From the NCBI GenBank assembly GCA_017999235.1, contig JAGOBN010000357.1:1-5100 (forward strand): a stretch of DNA of 5,100 bases. Direction: 5' to 3'. Positions 1 to 5,100 of this stretch are shown one piece after another; position 1 is the first letter of the stretch, and the number at the start of each line of letters is the position of its first letter. Source of the stretch: Anaerolineales bacterium (GTDB lineage Bacteria; Chloroflexota; Anaerolineae; Anaerolineales; UBA6663). The notes under the pieces are model-generated. The model worked only from the letters and a program-made list of their open reading frames with translations. It ran no database searches and had not been told where the DNA came from. The translations under genes were made by a program, and so were the position numbers.

Positions 1-1113
1 GTCTCCCTCGGCCACCTGTGCGTTGATCTGCTCAACAGCCAAACCGGCGTCCTATTAGCGGCGCTGAGTGTGGCGTTGGGTTTGAGCAACACCCAGCTTG
101 GCCTGCTGGCCACGCTGTACGCCATGTTGGGCGCGCTCTCCCAGCCATTCTTTGGGTGGGTGGCGGACTATGAGGGCGGCCGCTGGACCATGGCCGGCGG
201 CGTGGTGTGGATGGCGGTCTTTTTTGCGCTGTTCGCGCTGGCGCCCGGCGGCTGGGCGCTGGTCTTCCTGGTGCTGGCCGCGCTCGGTTCGGGCGCTTTT
301 CACCCGCCCGGCGCCGCCCGCGCCGCCCAGGTGGGGGGCCAGGCCGCCACCGCCGCCTCGATCTTCTTCCTGTTTGGGCAGGCCGGCCTGTCCGCCGGCC
401 CGGCGCTGGGCGGCTTCTTGTTGGAGCATACCGACCGCGCCGGCATCCTGGGGGTGGCGCTGGCCGTGCTGCCGGTGGGCGGCCTGATGGCGTGGGCACT
501 GCGCGCCAGCCCGGCCGGCCATGCCCAAGCGCGGGCCAGCGCCGCGCCGGTCCCCGCCGCTCAATGGGGTCTGTTTCTGGTGGTCTTGTTTGTCTCTGGA
601 TTACGCATTTGGGCGCAGACGGCCGTCACCACCTTCGCGCCCAAGTTCTATTTGGATCTGCAGGCCTCGCCCAGCACCGCCGGCGCGATCGTGGCCGTGT
701 ATATGGGCGGCACCGCGCTGGGCGGTCTGGCCGGCAGCGCGCTGGCCGACCGGTGGAGCTACGCGCGGACGGTGACGGTGTTCCTGGCCCTGAGCATCCT
801 GCCCTTCGTCTTCTTCCCACTGGCGCGCGGGCCGGGGGCGTATCTGCTGGCCCTGCTGGCCGGCCTGCTGAACGGCGGCCCGCACAGCATCCTGGTGACG
901 ATGGCCCAGCGCGCCTTGCCCGGCCGGGCCGGCTTCGCCTCCGGCATGATCCTGGGCTTGACCTTCGCCATCGGCGCGCTGGGCGCCGCGCTCACCGGCT
1001 GGCTGGCCGACCTCACCAGCCTGACGCTGGCCCTGCAGCTTAACGCCGCAATCTCGGCCGCCGCCGCCCTGCTCAGCCTGGTCTTGGTGTTCGGCCGGCC
1101 GGCCGCGGATTAG
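1..1113 (+). CDS. MFS transporter, fosmidomycin-resistance (Fsr)-like, 5'-truncated by window edge
   Basis: Inner-membrane secondary transporter of the major facilitator superfamily, probably a proton-coupled drug or metabolite exporter. The frame is open from base 1, so the true start lies outside the window; the GTG at 70 is internal. 370 residues are visible. The visible N-terminus SLGHLCVDLL (residues 2-11) matches the first-helix GHxxxD signature of Fsr proteins, so probably only about 15-25 residues are missing. Other family marks are the loop 2-3 motif GWVADYEGGRW (52-62), FHPPGAARAA (100-109), a second-half motif-A remnant GSALADRW (245-252), and LPGRAGFASG (306-315) followed by a Gly/Ala-rich helix and GWLADLTS (333-340), which closely resembles the end of E. 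coli Fsr. About 12 hydrophobic helices are spread over both halves, with a polar Ala/Pro linker near 168-188. The gene ends with TAG, 10 bases from the stop of the convergent hydrolase gene. The substrate cannot be read from sequence; fosmidomycin export is only the family prototype. Confidence 0.93.
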   Translation, partial: VSLGHLCVDLLNSQTGVLLAALSVALGLSNTQLGLLATLYAMLGALSQPFFGWVADYEGGRWTMAGGVVWMAVFFALFALAPGGWALVFLVLAALGSGAFHPPGAARAAQVGGQAATAASIFFLFGQAGLSAGPALGGFLLEHTDRAGILGVALAVLPVGGLMAWALRASPAGHAQARASAAPVPAAQWGLFLVVLFVSGLRIWAQTAVTTFAPKFYLDLQASPSTAGAIVAVYMGGTALGGLAGSALADRWSYARTVTVFLALSILPFVFFPLARGPGAYLLALLAGLLNGGPHSILVTMAQRALPGRAGFASGMILGLTFAIGALGAALTGWLADLTSLTLALQLNAAISAAAALLSLVLVFGRPAAD

Positions 1114-1119
1114 CGCGGC
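1092..1119. terminator. weak candidate hairpins at the convergent gene ends
   Basis: The 3' end of the transporter gene has a perfect 14-base palindrome (1092-1105, three GGCC units) and an overlapping alternative hairpin: GCCGCG (1102-1107), loop GATTAG (1108-1113, containing the TAG stop), CGCGGC (1114-1119). No T-run follows on either strand, so this is not a canonical intrinsic terminator. Its position between two converging genes makes some role in ending transcription plausible, but GC-rich DNA yields such stems by chance. Confidence 0.2.
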
Positions 1120-1136
1120 GCGGTTAGCGCGGCGCG
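1110..1136. repeat. 13-bp tandem direct repeat spanning both convergent stop codons
   Basis: TTAGCGCGGCGCG occurs at 1110-1122 and again at 1124-1136, separated by one G (period 14). The first copy contains the TAG stop of the plus-strand transporter (1111-1113). The second begins with TTA, the TAA stop of the minus-strand hydrolase (1124-1126). The copies are identical, which suggests a recent slippage duplication at the junction of the two genes. Confidence 0.8.
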
Positions 1137-2554
1137 TACACCACTTCTGGATACGCGGCCGCCGGCCCCTCCCAGAGCGGGTTGGGCTGGCCCTTCAAGG
1201 TCTGGTCGAAAAACGCCACCAGATAGGCCTCCACAATCCGCATCACCCGCGCCCCCTCCAGCGGACCTTTCCAGCCCAGCGCCGGCGCCAGCGGCGTAAA
1301 CAGCGGCATCAGCGTGAAATCATAGTGGCGCGTCCCCTGCAGCGTGGCGGTTTGATAGCCGCCGCGCAGATGGGGCCTCAAGAGCTCGAAGTGCGCGGGG
1401 TTGTTCTTGGAGACCCAGAACTGGCTCCACAAGAAGAAGAAGGGCTGATCCAGGCCGGCTTCCAGGTCCGCGTCCGGCACCGGCACCAGCCAGGCATCCA
1501 GCGCCAAACCCGCCCGGCAGCGCGCATCCTGGCGGCAGGCCAGCACCACGGCGCCGGCGCCCGTCGAGTGGCCGAACAGGCCGATATGCTCCAAATCCAG
1601 CCGGCCCGCGAAGTGCGCGTCCAACTCGCCGGCGTTCAGCCGCTCGAACTGATCCAGCACAAACCGCAGATCGCGGGCGTAGGTGTTGATCAGTTGTTCG
1701 CGGATCGGCTGGGCCTCGGCTTCGGCGGCGTTATCGCGCGGCAAAGCGTCCGGTTTGTTCAGGGCCACCCGGCCGTCCGGGAAGGTCGTAAACATCGCGC
1801 CGTAGGTGTGGTCCACCGCGGCCACGATATAGCCGTGGCTGGCCAGCGCCTCGATCTCGTCCAGATTGACGGTGCGAAAGCCGTTCCAGCCATGCGAATA
1901 GATCACCACCGGATACCGCGCCTCGGCCACCGCCAGCGGTGCCTCCAGGTAGGCGTGGGTGCGGATCAGCGCGGTGTGGTCGAGGATAAAGCCCGGCAGC
2001 TTCAAGTAGCGGGCGATGGCGGGGCCGGCCACATCCAGGCGCTCCACCCAGGGCGCGCGCGCGGCCGCCGCCGCCGGCGGGTCGGCTGGATACCAGACCT
2101 GCACCATGATCTCGCGCTGATCGTCGGGGTCGGCGGTGTAGGCCTCCGCGCGGCCGGGGTCCACCCAATCAAAACTCAGGGTGCCGATGGCGTATTCGCC
2201 GCTGGGTTCCGGCAGCTGCGGCACCGGGAAGACCAGGGGCAGCCCTGCGATAAACAGGCCGGCGCTGAGCGCGGCGCCGGCCCCCGCCCACCGCGCGGCG
2301 CGGGCCGCCAGCGGCTGCCGGCCGGCTTCCGGCGCGGCGCGGGGGCGCGCGAACACCGCCGCCAAGCCGGTGACAGCGGCCAGCGCGTAGGCGGGCGCCA
2401 GCTGCCAGCGGTAGCCCTCCAAGGTCAATTGGGCGGCGGCCACGACCGCCAGCGCGATCGGCCAGAGGCGGAGCCCGGCCGGCCGCCAGCCCACCCACCA
2501 AGCGGCCAGCGCCACCCACAGCGCGCCAACCAGGGCGATTTCCAAAGGCCGCAT
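1124..2554 (-). CDS. membrane-anchored alpha/beta hydrolase, platelet-activating factor acetylhydrolase (PLA2 group VII)-like
   Basis: 476-residue serine hydrolase expected to cleave ester-linked acyl groups, possibly short or oxidised sn-2 chains of phospholipids or lysolipids. Residues 1-110 are a membrane unit: hydrophobic segments near 4-22, 28-43, 52-68 and 90-110, with LEGYRWQLAPAY at 45-56. The catalytic domain follows: VQVWYPA (151-157), the oxyanion-hole strand YPVVIYSHGW (214-223), nucleophile elbow GHSTG (328-332, Ser330), LALDAWLVP (350-358, Asp353) and GTRHYDFT (407-414, His410). The Ser-to-Asp distance of 23 residues and the LDAW context match human PLA2G7 (Ser273, Asp296, His351), so all three catalytic residues are present. 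The start is the ATG at 2554, with GGAG 8 bases upstream. An in-frame extension to 2770 would run into the upstream gene and has non-protein-like composition. It is the last gene of a three-gene minus-strand operon, 41 bases after the YwaF-like gene. The substrate is unproven; a generic esterase role is the alternative. Confidence 0.9.
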   Translation of the reverse strand: MRPLEIALVGALWVALAAWWVGWRPAGLRLWPIALAVVAAAQLTLEGYRWQLAPAYALAAVTGLAAVFARPRAAPEAGRQPLAARAARWAGAGAALSAGLFIAGLPLVFPVPQLPEPSGEYAIGTLSFDWVDPGRAEAYTADPDDQREIMVQVWYPADPPAAAAARAPWVERLDVAGPAIARYLKLPGFILDHTALIRTHAYLEAPLAVAEARYPVVIYSHGWNGFRTVNLDEIEALASHGYIVAAVDHTYGAMFTTFPDGRVALNKPDALPRDNAAEAEAQPIREQLINTYARDLRFVLDQFERLNAGELDAHFAGRLDLEHIGLFGHSTGAGAVVLACRQDARCRAGLALDAWLVPVPDADLEAGLDQPFFFLWSQFWVSKNNPAHFELLRPHLRGGYQTATLQGTRHYDFTLMPLFTPLAPALGWKGPLEGARVMRIVEAYLVAFFDQTLKGQPNPLWEGPAAAYPEVVYAPR

Positions 2555-2562
2555 GTTGTTTT

Positions 2563-2566
2563 CTCC
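2563..2566 (-). promoter_or_regulatory. ribosome binding site GGAG of the hydrolase gene
   Basis: On the minus strand GGAG lies 8 bases before the ATG at 2554. It decides the start in favour of MRPLEIALV over the longer in-frame start at 2770, which lies inside the upstream gene. Confidence 0.75.
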
Positions 2567-2584
2567 GTAGCGAGGTAGAGGGAA

Positions 2585-2590
2585 GTTATA
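2585..2590 (-). promoter_or_regulatory. possible internal -10 box (TATAAC) before the hydrolase gene
   Basis: The 41-base gap before the hydrolase reads TATAAC on the minus strand, one base off the -10 consensus. It would give a leader of roughly 20-25 bases containing the GGAG site. No convincing -35 element is seen, so read-through from the upstream operon promoter may be the main source of transcript. Confidence 0.25.
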
Positions 2591-2595
2591 CCGCC

Positions 2596-3306
2596 TTAGA
2601 GGAACACGAAGGGCAGATAGAGCAGGAGCATCATCGCCAGGGCGAGGCCGGCTAAAGCCAGGATGTACCACGGCCACGGCCCCAGCACGTCGATCAGGCT
2701 GGCCGTGGCCGGCTTGCGGGCGATGAACAGATAGTTGCTGCCCAGCCGCCAGTTGACCACCCCCACGCACCCGGTATAGATCAGCATGCCGGCCGCCACC
2801 ACCAGGATCGAAGTCCAGGCGGGCCGGTAGCCTTCCACCAAGGTCATATACAGCGGCGCGGTGACGATCAAGCCATGCGAGACCATGGTGGCCCAGAACT
2901 TAATGTGCGGGAAGCCGTACCGGCCGGCATCCGGCGTGAGCAGCGCCTGCGAGGCGCCGCCGATCCCCATGAAGTAGCAGAACTCGTAGAGGGTGTAATT
3001 GCGCGTCAGCAGCAGCAGCGCGGAGAGATAGACCATGACGCTGCATAGATGCAGCGGCAGAAGCTCCTGGACGTTCCATTGGCCGGTGGTCAGATTCCAC
3101 AGGTGCCAGACGCCCTCATTCACCAGCAGGAGCAGGGCCAGGGTCACGCGCACGGCCAGCCGCGTCTCCTCATCTAGGTGCGGCCCCAGCCAGACCCACG
3201 CAAGATTCAGCGCGGCCACCGCCGCCAGCACCGCCCAATGCGCGGCGCCGAAAAGCACAAACGGCCGGCCGGTGTAGTCTTTGGCCCAATACGACTTGAG
3301 GTTCAT
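2596..3306 (-). CDS. TIGR02206 / YwaF-type seven-TM membrane protein (TMEM164-like)
   Basis: 236-residue integral membrane protein, recognised by the TIGR02206 pattern: LPLHLCSV (83-90), a GGASQALLTPD segment (116-126), FPHIKFWATMVSHG (132-145) and NYLFIARKPATASL leading into LGPWPWYI (191-215). About seven hydrophobic helices (near 16-40, 52-70, 84-100, 106-119, 136-156, 164-186, 212-234) fill nearly the whole chain. Conserved-looking polar residues sit in or beside helices: Glu64, His68, His86, Cys88, Gln120, His134 and His144. B. subtilis YwaF is an uncharacterised member; the related eukaryotic TMEM164 is reported to be an acyltransferase making polyunsaturated ether phospholipids. Whether the bacterial branch has this activity is not known to me. 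The ATG at 3306 is 10 bases after the glycosyltransferase stop, and its Shine-Dalgarno overlaps that stop, implying translational coupling. The family call is firm; the function is open. Confidence 0.88.
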   Translation of the reverse strand: MNLKSYWAKDYTGRPFVLFGAAHWAVLAAVAALNLAWVWLGPHLDEETRLAVRVTLALLLLVNEGVWHLWNLTTGQWNVQELLPLHLCSVMVYLSALLLLTRNYTLYEFCYFMGIGGASQALLTPDAGRYGFPHIKFWATMVSHGLIVTAPLYMTLVEGYRPAWTSILVVAAGMLIYTGCVGVVNWRLGSNYLFIARKPATASLIDVLGPWPWYILALAGLALAMMLLLYLPFVFL

Positions 3307-3314
3307 TGTCCCCG

Positions 3315-3318
3315 CCTC
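3315..3318 (-). promoter_or_regulatory. ribosome binding site GAGG overlapping the upstream stop codon
   Basis: The minus strand reads TGAGG: the TGA stop of the glycosyltransferase (3319-3317) shares its GA with the GAGG site, which lies 8 bases before the ATG at 3306. This tight arrangement supports co-transcription and coupled translation of the two genes. Confidence 0.7.
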
Positions 3319-4273
3319 AGCGCCGGCCGCGCCGCCAGCGCCAGATCACGCCCACCGGATAGGCCAGCATCTTGGCCAGGTCGCCGGTGACGCGGATGAC
3401 CGGGATCCAGGCCAGCGCGCGCAGGCGGTCCGGCCAGGGCCATTTCGCCAGGCGCGGCCCAATCCGGCGCAGCGGCAGCCGCACGTAGGCCAGGCCGGCC
3501 AACCCGCCCACCAGCCAGAGCCAGGCGCTCACGGTCAAGGCCGCGTAGATCAGCAGCGGCGCGGCCGCGAGATAAGCAAAGTAGCGGATGGCGTGCTGGC
3601 GCGGGAACAGGTTGGCTTTGCCGTCGCCGCGCGCGTAATGGTAATACTGGCGCGCAAAGGCGCCCAGGCTGGCGCGCGGGCGGAAGTGCACCACGGCGCG
3701 CGGCTCAAACCAGAACGGCCCGCAGCGCCGGCGCACTTCCAGGTCAAAGATCACGTCCTCACAAAAATCCAGCCATTCCGGGTAGCCGCCGGCCGCCTCC
3801 CAGACGCTCTTGCGAAAGGCCACGCTGCGGCTGGAGGGCAGATAGGTGGCCGCCTGGATCTCGCGCGCCTCCGGCAGCGTCGTCGCGCCCAGGGCCAGCT
3901 CAAACCCGGTCTGCGGATCGCTTTCAAAGAAGCCGGCCACGGCCGAAACGTCCGCGCTCTCCAGCGGCGCGATCAGTTTCTCCAGCCAATCGGGGGCGCA
4001 GCGCACGCCGGCGTCGGTGACGGCGATGAGGTCCCCGGCCGCCGCGCGGATGGCGGCGTTGCGGCCCTGGGAGATGTTGGCGCCCGGCGCCTCCACCACG
4101 CGCAGGGGCAGCCGGCCGGCGTATTCCCGCAGCCGCGCCACGGTCTGATCGCGCGAGCCGCCGTCGCAGACCACGATCTCATCCGGCGGGCGCGTCTGCG
4201 CGGCCAGCGACTCCAGCACCGCGCGCAGGGAAGCGCCTTCGTTGAGCACCGTCATAATCACCGTGACTGGCAT
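3317..4273 (-). CDS. family 2 glycosyltransferase with C-terminal membrane segments
   Basis: 318-residue GT-A fold transferase that should move a sugar from a nucleotide-sugar donor to a lipid- or glycan-type acceptor at the cytoplasmic membrane face. The N-terminus MPVTVIMTVLNEG (1-13) is the first strand of the Rossmann-like fold. DGGS (37-40) binds the nucleotide, ISQGRNAAIRAAAGD (67-81) leads to TDAG (86-89) in the place of the metal-binding DxD, and CEDVIFDLEVRRR (171-183) holds the ED pair (172-173) typical of the catalytic base region. QYYHYARGDGKAN (209-221) is the usual basic/aromatic acceptor-side segment. Hydrophobic stretches near 231-247 and 249-264 and an amphipathic C-terminal part anchor it. 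The start is the ATG at 4273; it has no Shine-Dalgarno, but a perfect TATAAT lies 7 bases upstream, so its mRNA is probably leaderless. It is the first gene of the operon. Sugar and acceptor are unknown. Confidence 0.92.
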   Translation of the reverse strand: MPVTVIMTVLNEGASLRAVLESLAAQTRPPDEIVVCDGGSRDQTVARLREYAGRLPLRVVEAPGANISQGRNAAIRAAAGDLIAVTDAGVRCAPDWLEKLIAPLESADVSAVAGFFESDPQTGFELALGATTLPEAREIQAATYLPSSRSVAFRKSVWEAAGGYPEWLDFCEDVIFDLEVRRRCGPFWFEPRAVVHFRPRASLGAFARQYYHYARGDGKANLFPRQHAIRYFAYLAAAPLLIYAALTVSAWLWLVGGLAGLAYVRLPLRRIGPRLAKWPWPDRLRALAWIPVIRVTGDLAKMLAYPVGVIWRWRRGRR

Positions 4274-4280
4274 GGGCGCG

Positions 4281-4286
4281 ATTATA
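4281..4286 (-). promoter_or_regulatory. -10 box TATAAT of the three-gene minus-strand operon
   Basis: The minus strand has a perfect TATAAT ending 7 bases before the ATG at 4273. Transcription would start at or within a few bases of that ATG, giving a leaderless message. No good TTGACA-like -35 element is seen at the usual distance. AT-rich hexamers are rare in this very GC-rich DNA, which strengthens the call. Confidence 0.65.
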
Positions 4287-4297
4287 CGCCGGCCGCG

Positions 4298-4306
4298 TGG
4301 GATAAT
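4298..4306 (+). promoter_or_regulatory. extended -10 box TGnGATAAT of the phosphodiesterase-family gene
   Basis: TGGGATAAT carries the extended -10 TG at 4298-4299 and a GATAAT hexamer at 4301-4306 (one base off consensus), 9 bases before the ATG at 4316. A start about 7 bases downstream would leave a leader of at most a few bases. The palindrome GGCGCGCC (4308-4315) fills the space between box and ATG. No Shine-Dalgarno or clear -35 element is present. Confidence 0.6.
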
Positions 4307-4315
4307 TGGCGCGCC

Positions 4316-5100
4316 ATGCTAAACCAACTTTCCCTCGCGGCCGTGGCCGCGGCCGCCGCCGGCGGCGGCGGGGTGCGCCCGCTGCACGGCAGCTATTGTT
4401 TCGCGGGGCTGCCCGGCACGGTGCACGGGCTGTTCGGCCTGCCGCCCCTGGGCGCGGCCCTGCCCGCCGACGTCCTGCCGCCCATGCGCCGCGTCCAGCG
4501 CGTGGTGCTGGTGCTGGTGGATGCCTTCGGCTGGCGCCTGTTTGAGCAATTGGCGGACCGGGTCCCGTTCTTGCGGGACCGGTTGGCCGACAGCGTGGTC
4601 TCCCAGCTCACCGCCCAGTTCCCGTCCACCACGGCCGCGCACATCACCTGCCTGCACTCCGGCCAGCCGGCCGGCGTCAGCGGCGTCCACGAGTGGTTCT
4701 ATTACGAGCCGGAGGTGGATGCCGTCATCGCGCCGCTCTTGTACGCCTACGCCGGGGACGGCGGCCGGGACACGCTGGCCCGGTTCGGCGTGCGGCCGGA
4801 GCTATTGCTGCCGCCGTCGCTGTATCCCGGTTTGGCGCAGGCCGGCGTGAACGCGCACATCTTTCAACTGCGCGAGTACGCGTATTCGGCGTATTCGCGC
4901 TGGATCACGCGCGGCGCGCGCCTGCACGCCTACTCCACCCTGCCCGAGGCGCTGATCAACCTGGAAATCGAGTTGGAGCGCGCGCCGGCGCCCGCTTACT
5001 TCGTCCTGTATTTTGACGCCCTCGACGCGCACGGCCACCACTACGGCTCGCACGCGCGCCAGGTGGAGGCGGAGGCGCTGGCGCTCTTCCGGTCGCTGGA
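4316..5100 (+). CDS. alkaline phosphatase superfamily protein, type I phosphodiesterase/nucleotide pyrophosphatase-like, 3'-truncated by window edge
   Basis: Metal-dependent phosphoester hydrolase of the alkaline phosphatase superfamily (phosphodiesterase/nucleotide pyrophosphatase branch). The frame from the ATG at 4316 stays open to the window end, giving 261 complete codons. After a low-complexity N-terminus (five Ala then four Gly at 11-19) comes RVVLVLVDAFGW (62-73, Asp69 a metal ligand), then FPSTTAAHITCLHSG (102-116), where Thr106 aligns with the catalytic threonine of NPP enzymes. YFDALDAHGHHYG (232-244) aligns with the NPP YxxxxDxxGHxxG motif, giving metal ligands Asp237 and His241. 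The remaining Asp-His and His ligands should lie beyond the edge. The N-terminus lacks the basic residues of a classical signal peptide, so the location is unclear. The gene diverges from the glycosyltransferase with a 42-base shared promoter region. The substrate (nucleotide, phospholipid or glycan phosphate) cannot be told. Confidence 0.9.
   Translation, partial: MLNQLSLAAVAAAAAGGGGVRPLHGSYCFAGLPGTVHGLFGLPPLGAALPADVLPPMRRVQRVVLVLVDAFGWRLFEQLADRVPFLRDRLADSVVSQLTAQFPSTTAAHITCLHSGQPAGVSGVHEWFYYEPEVDAVIAPLLYAYAGDGGRDTLARFGVRPELLLPPSLYPGLAQAGVNAHIFQLREYAYSAYSRWITRGARLHAYSTLPEALINLEIELERAPAPAYFVLYFDALDAHGHHYGSHARQVEAEALALFRSL
4352..4369. repeat. 18-bp perfect GC palindrome near the start of the phosphodiesterase-family gene
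   Basis: GCCGCCGCCGGCGGCGGC is a perfect inverted repeat centred between 4360 and 4361. It lies about 36 bases into the coding region and encodes the Ala-Gly run. In a leaderless mRNA it would form a stable stem close to the 5' end. It may simply reflect Ala/Gly codon choice. Confidence 0.6.
4880..4897 (+). repeat. 9-bp in-phase tandem duplication (AYS-AYS)
   Basis: GCGTATTCG occurs twice in direct tandem (4880-4888 and 4889-4897), exactly in codon phase, encoding Ala-Tyr-Ser twice (residues 189-194) within the phosphodiesterase-family protein. The copies are identical at the DNA level, consistent with a recent in-frame duplication or with chance. Confidence 0.6.

Noticed and set aside
70..72. 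GTG at 70 as the transporter start
   Set aside because: The frame is open upstream to base 1 and encodes the SLGHxxxD helix typical of Fsr-type transporters, so the real start is outside the window.
55..564. Open frames on the minus strand opposite the transporter gene
   Set aside because: Low-complexity Arg/Pro/Gly/Gln translations with no motif; shadow frames of the transporter.
1092..1136. Bidirectional intrinsic terminator between the convergent genes
   Set aside because: GC stems exist but neither strand has a following T-run; kept only as a low-confidence hairpin candidate.
1325..2578. Long open frame of 417 codons on the plus strand, antisense to the hydrolase
   Set aside because: It mirrors codon structure of a well-supported gene, is rich in Arg/Gly/Gln/His with no recognisable domain, and is a typical shadow frame in very GC-rich DNA.
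2555..2770. N-terminal extension of the hydrolase frame to a start at 2770 (72 extra residues)
   Set aside because: It overlaps the 3' end of the YwaF-like gene on the same strand in another frame, its composition is Arg/Gly/Pro-rich and unlike protein, and the ATG at 2554 has a good GGAG site.
4306..4545. Plus-strand frame beginning at 4306 within the -10 box region
   Set aside because: Arg/Pro/Ala-rich translation, out of phase with the true frame from 4316 that carries the alkaline-phosphatase-superfamily motifs.
4319..4690. Minus-strand open frame opposite the start of the phosphodiesterase-family gene
   Set aside because: It faces a coding region with clear catalytic motifs, has no start signal, and its translation is Gln/Arg/Gly-rich with no domain.

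Overview
The window is a gene-dense, very GC-rich stretch of bacterial chromosome (GC clearly above 65% by eye) holding five protein-coding genes. I see no RNA genes, mobile elements or CRISPR. The longest non-coding gap is about 42 bases. The lineage cannot be fixed from the sequence. High GC, a platelet-activating-factor-acetylhydrolase-type hydrolase with an N-terminal membrane unit, a TIGR02206/YwaF-type membrane protein, and -10 boxes placed almost on the start codons together suggest a high-GC Chloroflexota (Anaerolineae-like) or similar genome. This is a weak inference.

Layout: (1) positions 1-1113, + strand, the 3' part of a major facilitator transporter of the fosmidomycin-resistance (Fsr) type, open at the left edge. 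(2) Converging on it, 10 bases away, is the end of a three-gene minus-strand operon, read from right to left: a family 2 glycosyltransferase (4273-3317), a seven-TM TIGR02206/YwaF (TMEM164-like) protein (3306-2596), and a membrane-anchored alpha/beta hydrolase of the PAF-acetylhydrolase family (2554-1124). (3) Diverging from the glycosyltransferase across 42 bases, + strand from 4316, is an alkaline-phosphatase-superfamily (type I phosphodiesterase/nucleotide pyrophosphatase) protein, cut by the right edge.

Two regulatory points stand out. The divergent region 4274-4315 carries a perfect TATAAT on the minus strand and an extended TGnGATAAT on the plus strand. Each lies only 7-9 bases from an ATG and neither gene has a Shine-Dalgarno, so both first genes are probably read from leaderless mRNAs. 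The two downstream operon genes do have Shine-Dalgarno sites (GAGG and GGAG, 8 bases from ATG). At the convergent gene ends a 13-base tandem duplication places one stop codon in each copy.

Functionally, the operon joins a sugar transferase, a homologue of the eukaryotic ether-phospholipid acyltransferase TMEM164, and a homologue of the enzyme that removes sn-2 acyl groups from ether phospholipids. A role in membrane (glyco)lipid synthesis or remodelling is the simplest joint hypothesis, but it is inference from homology and gene order only.
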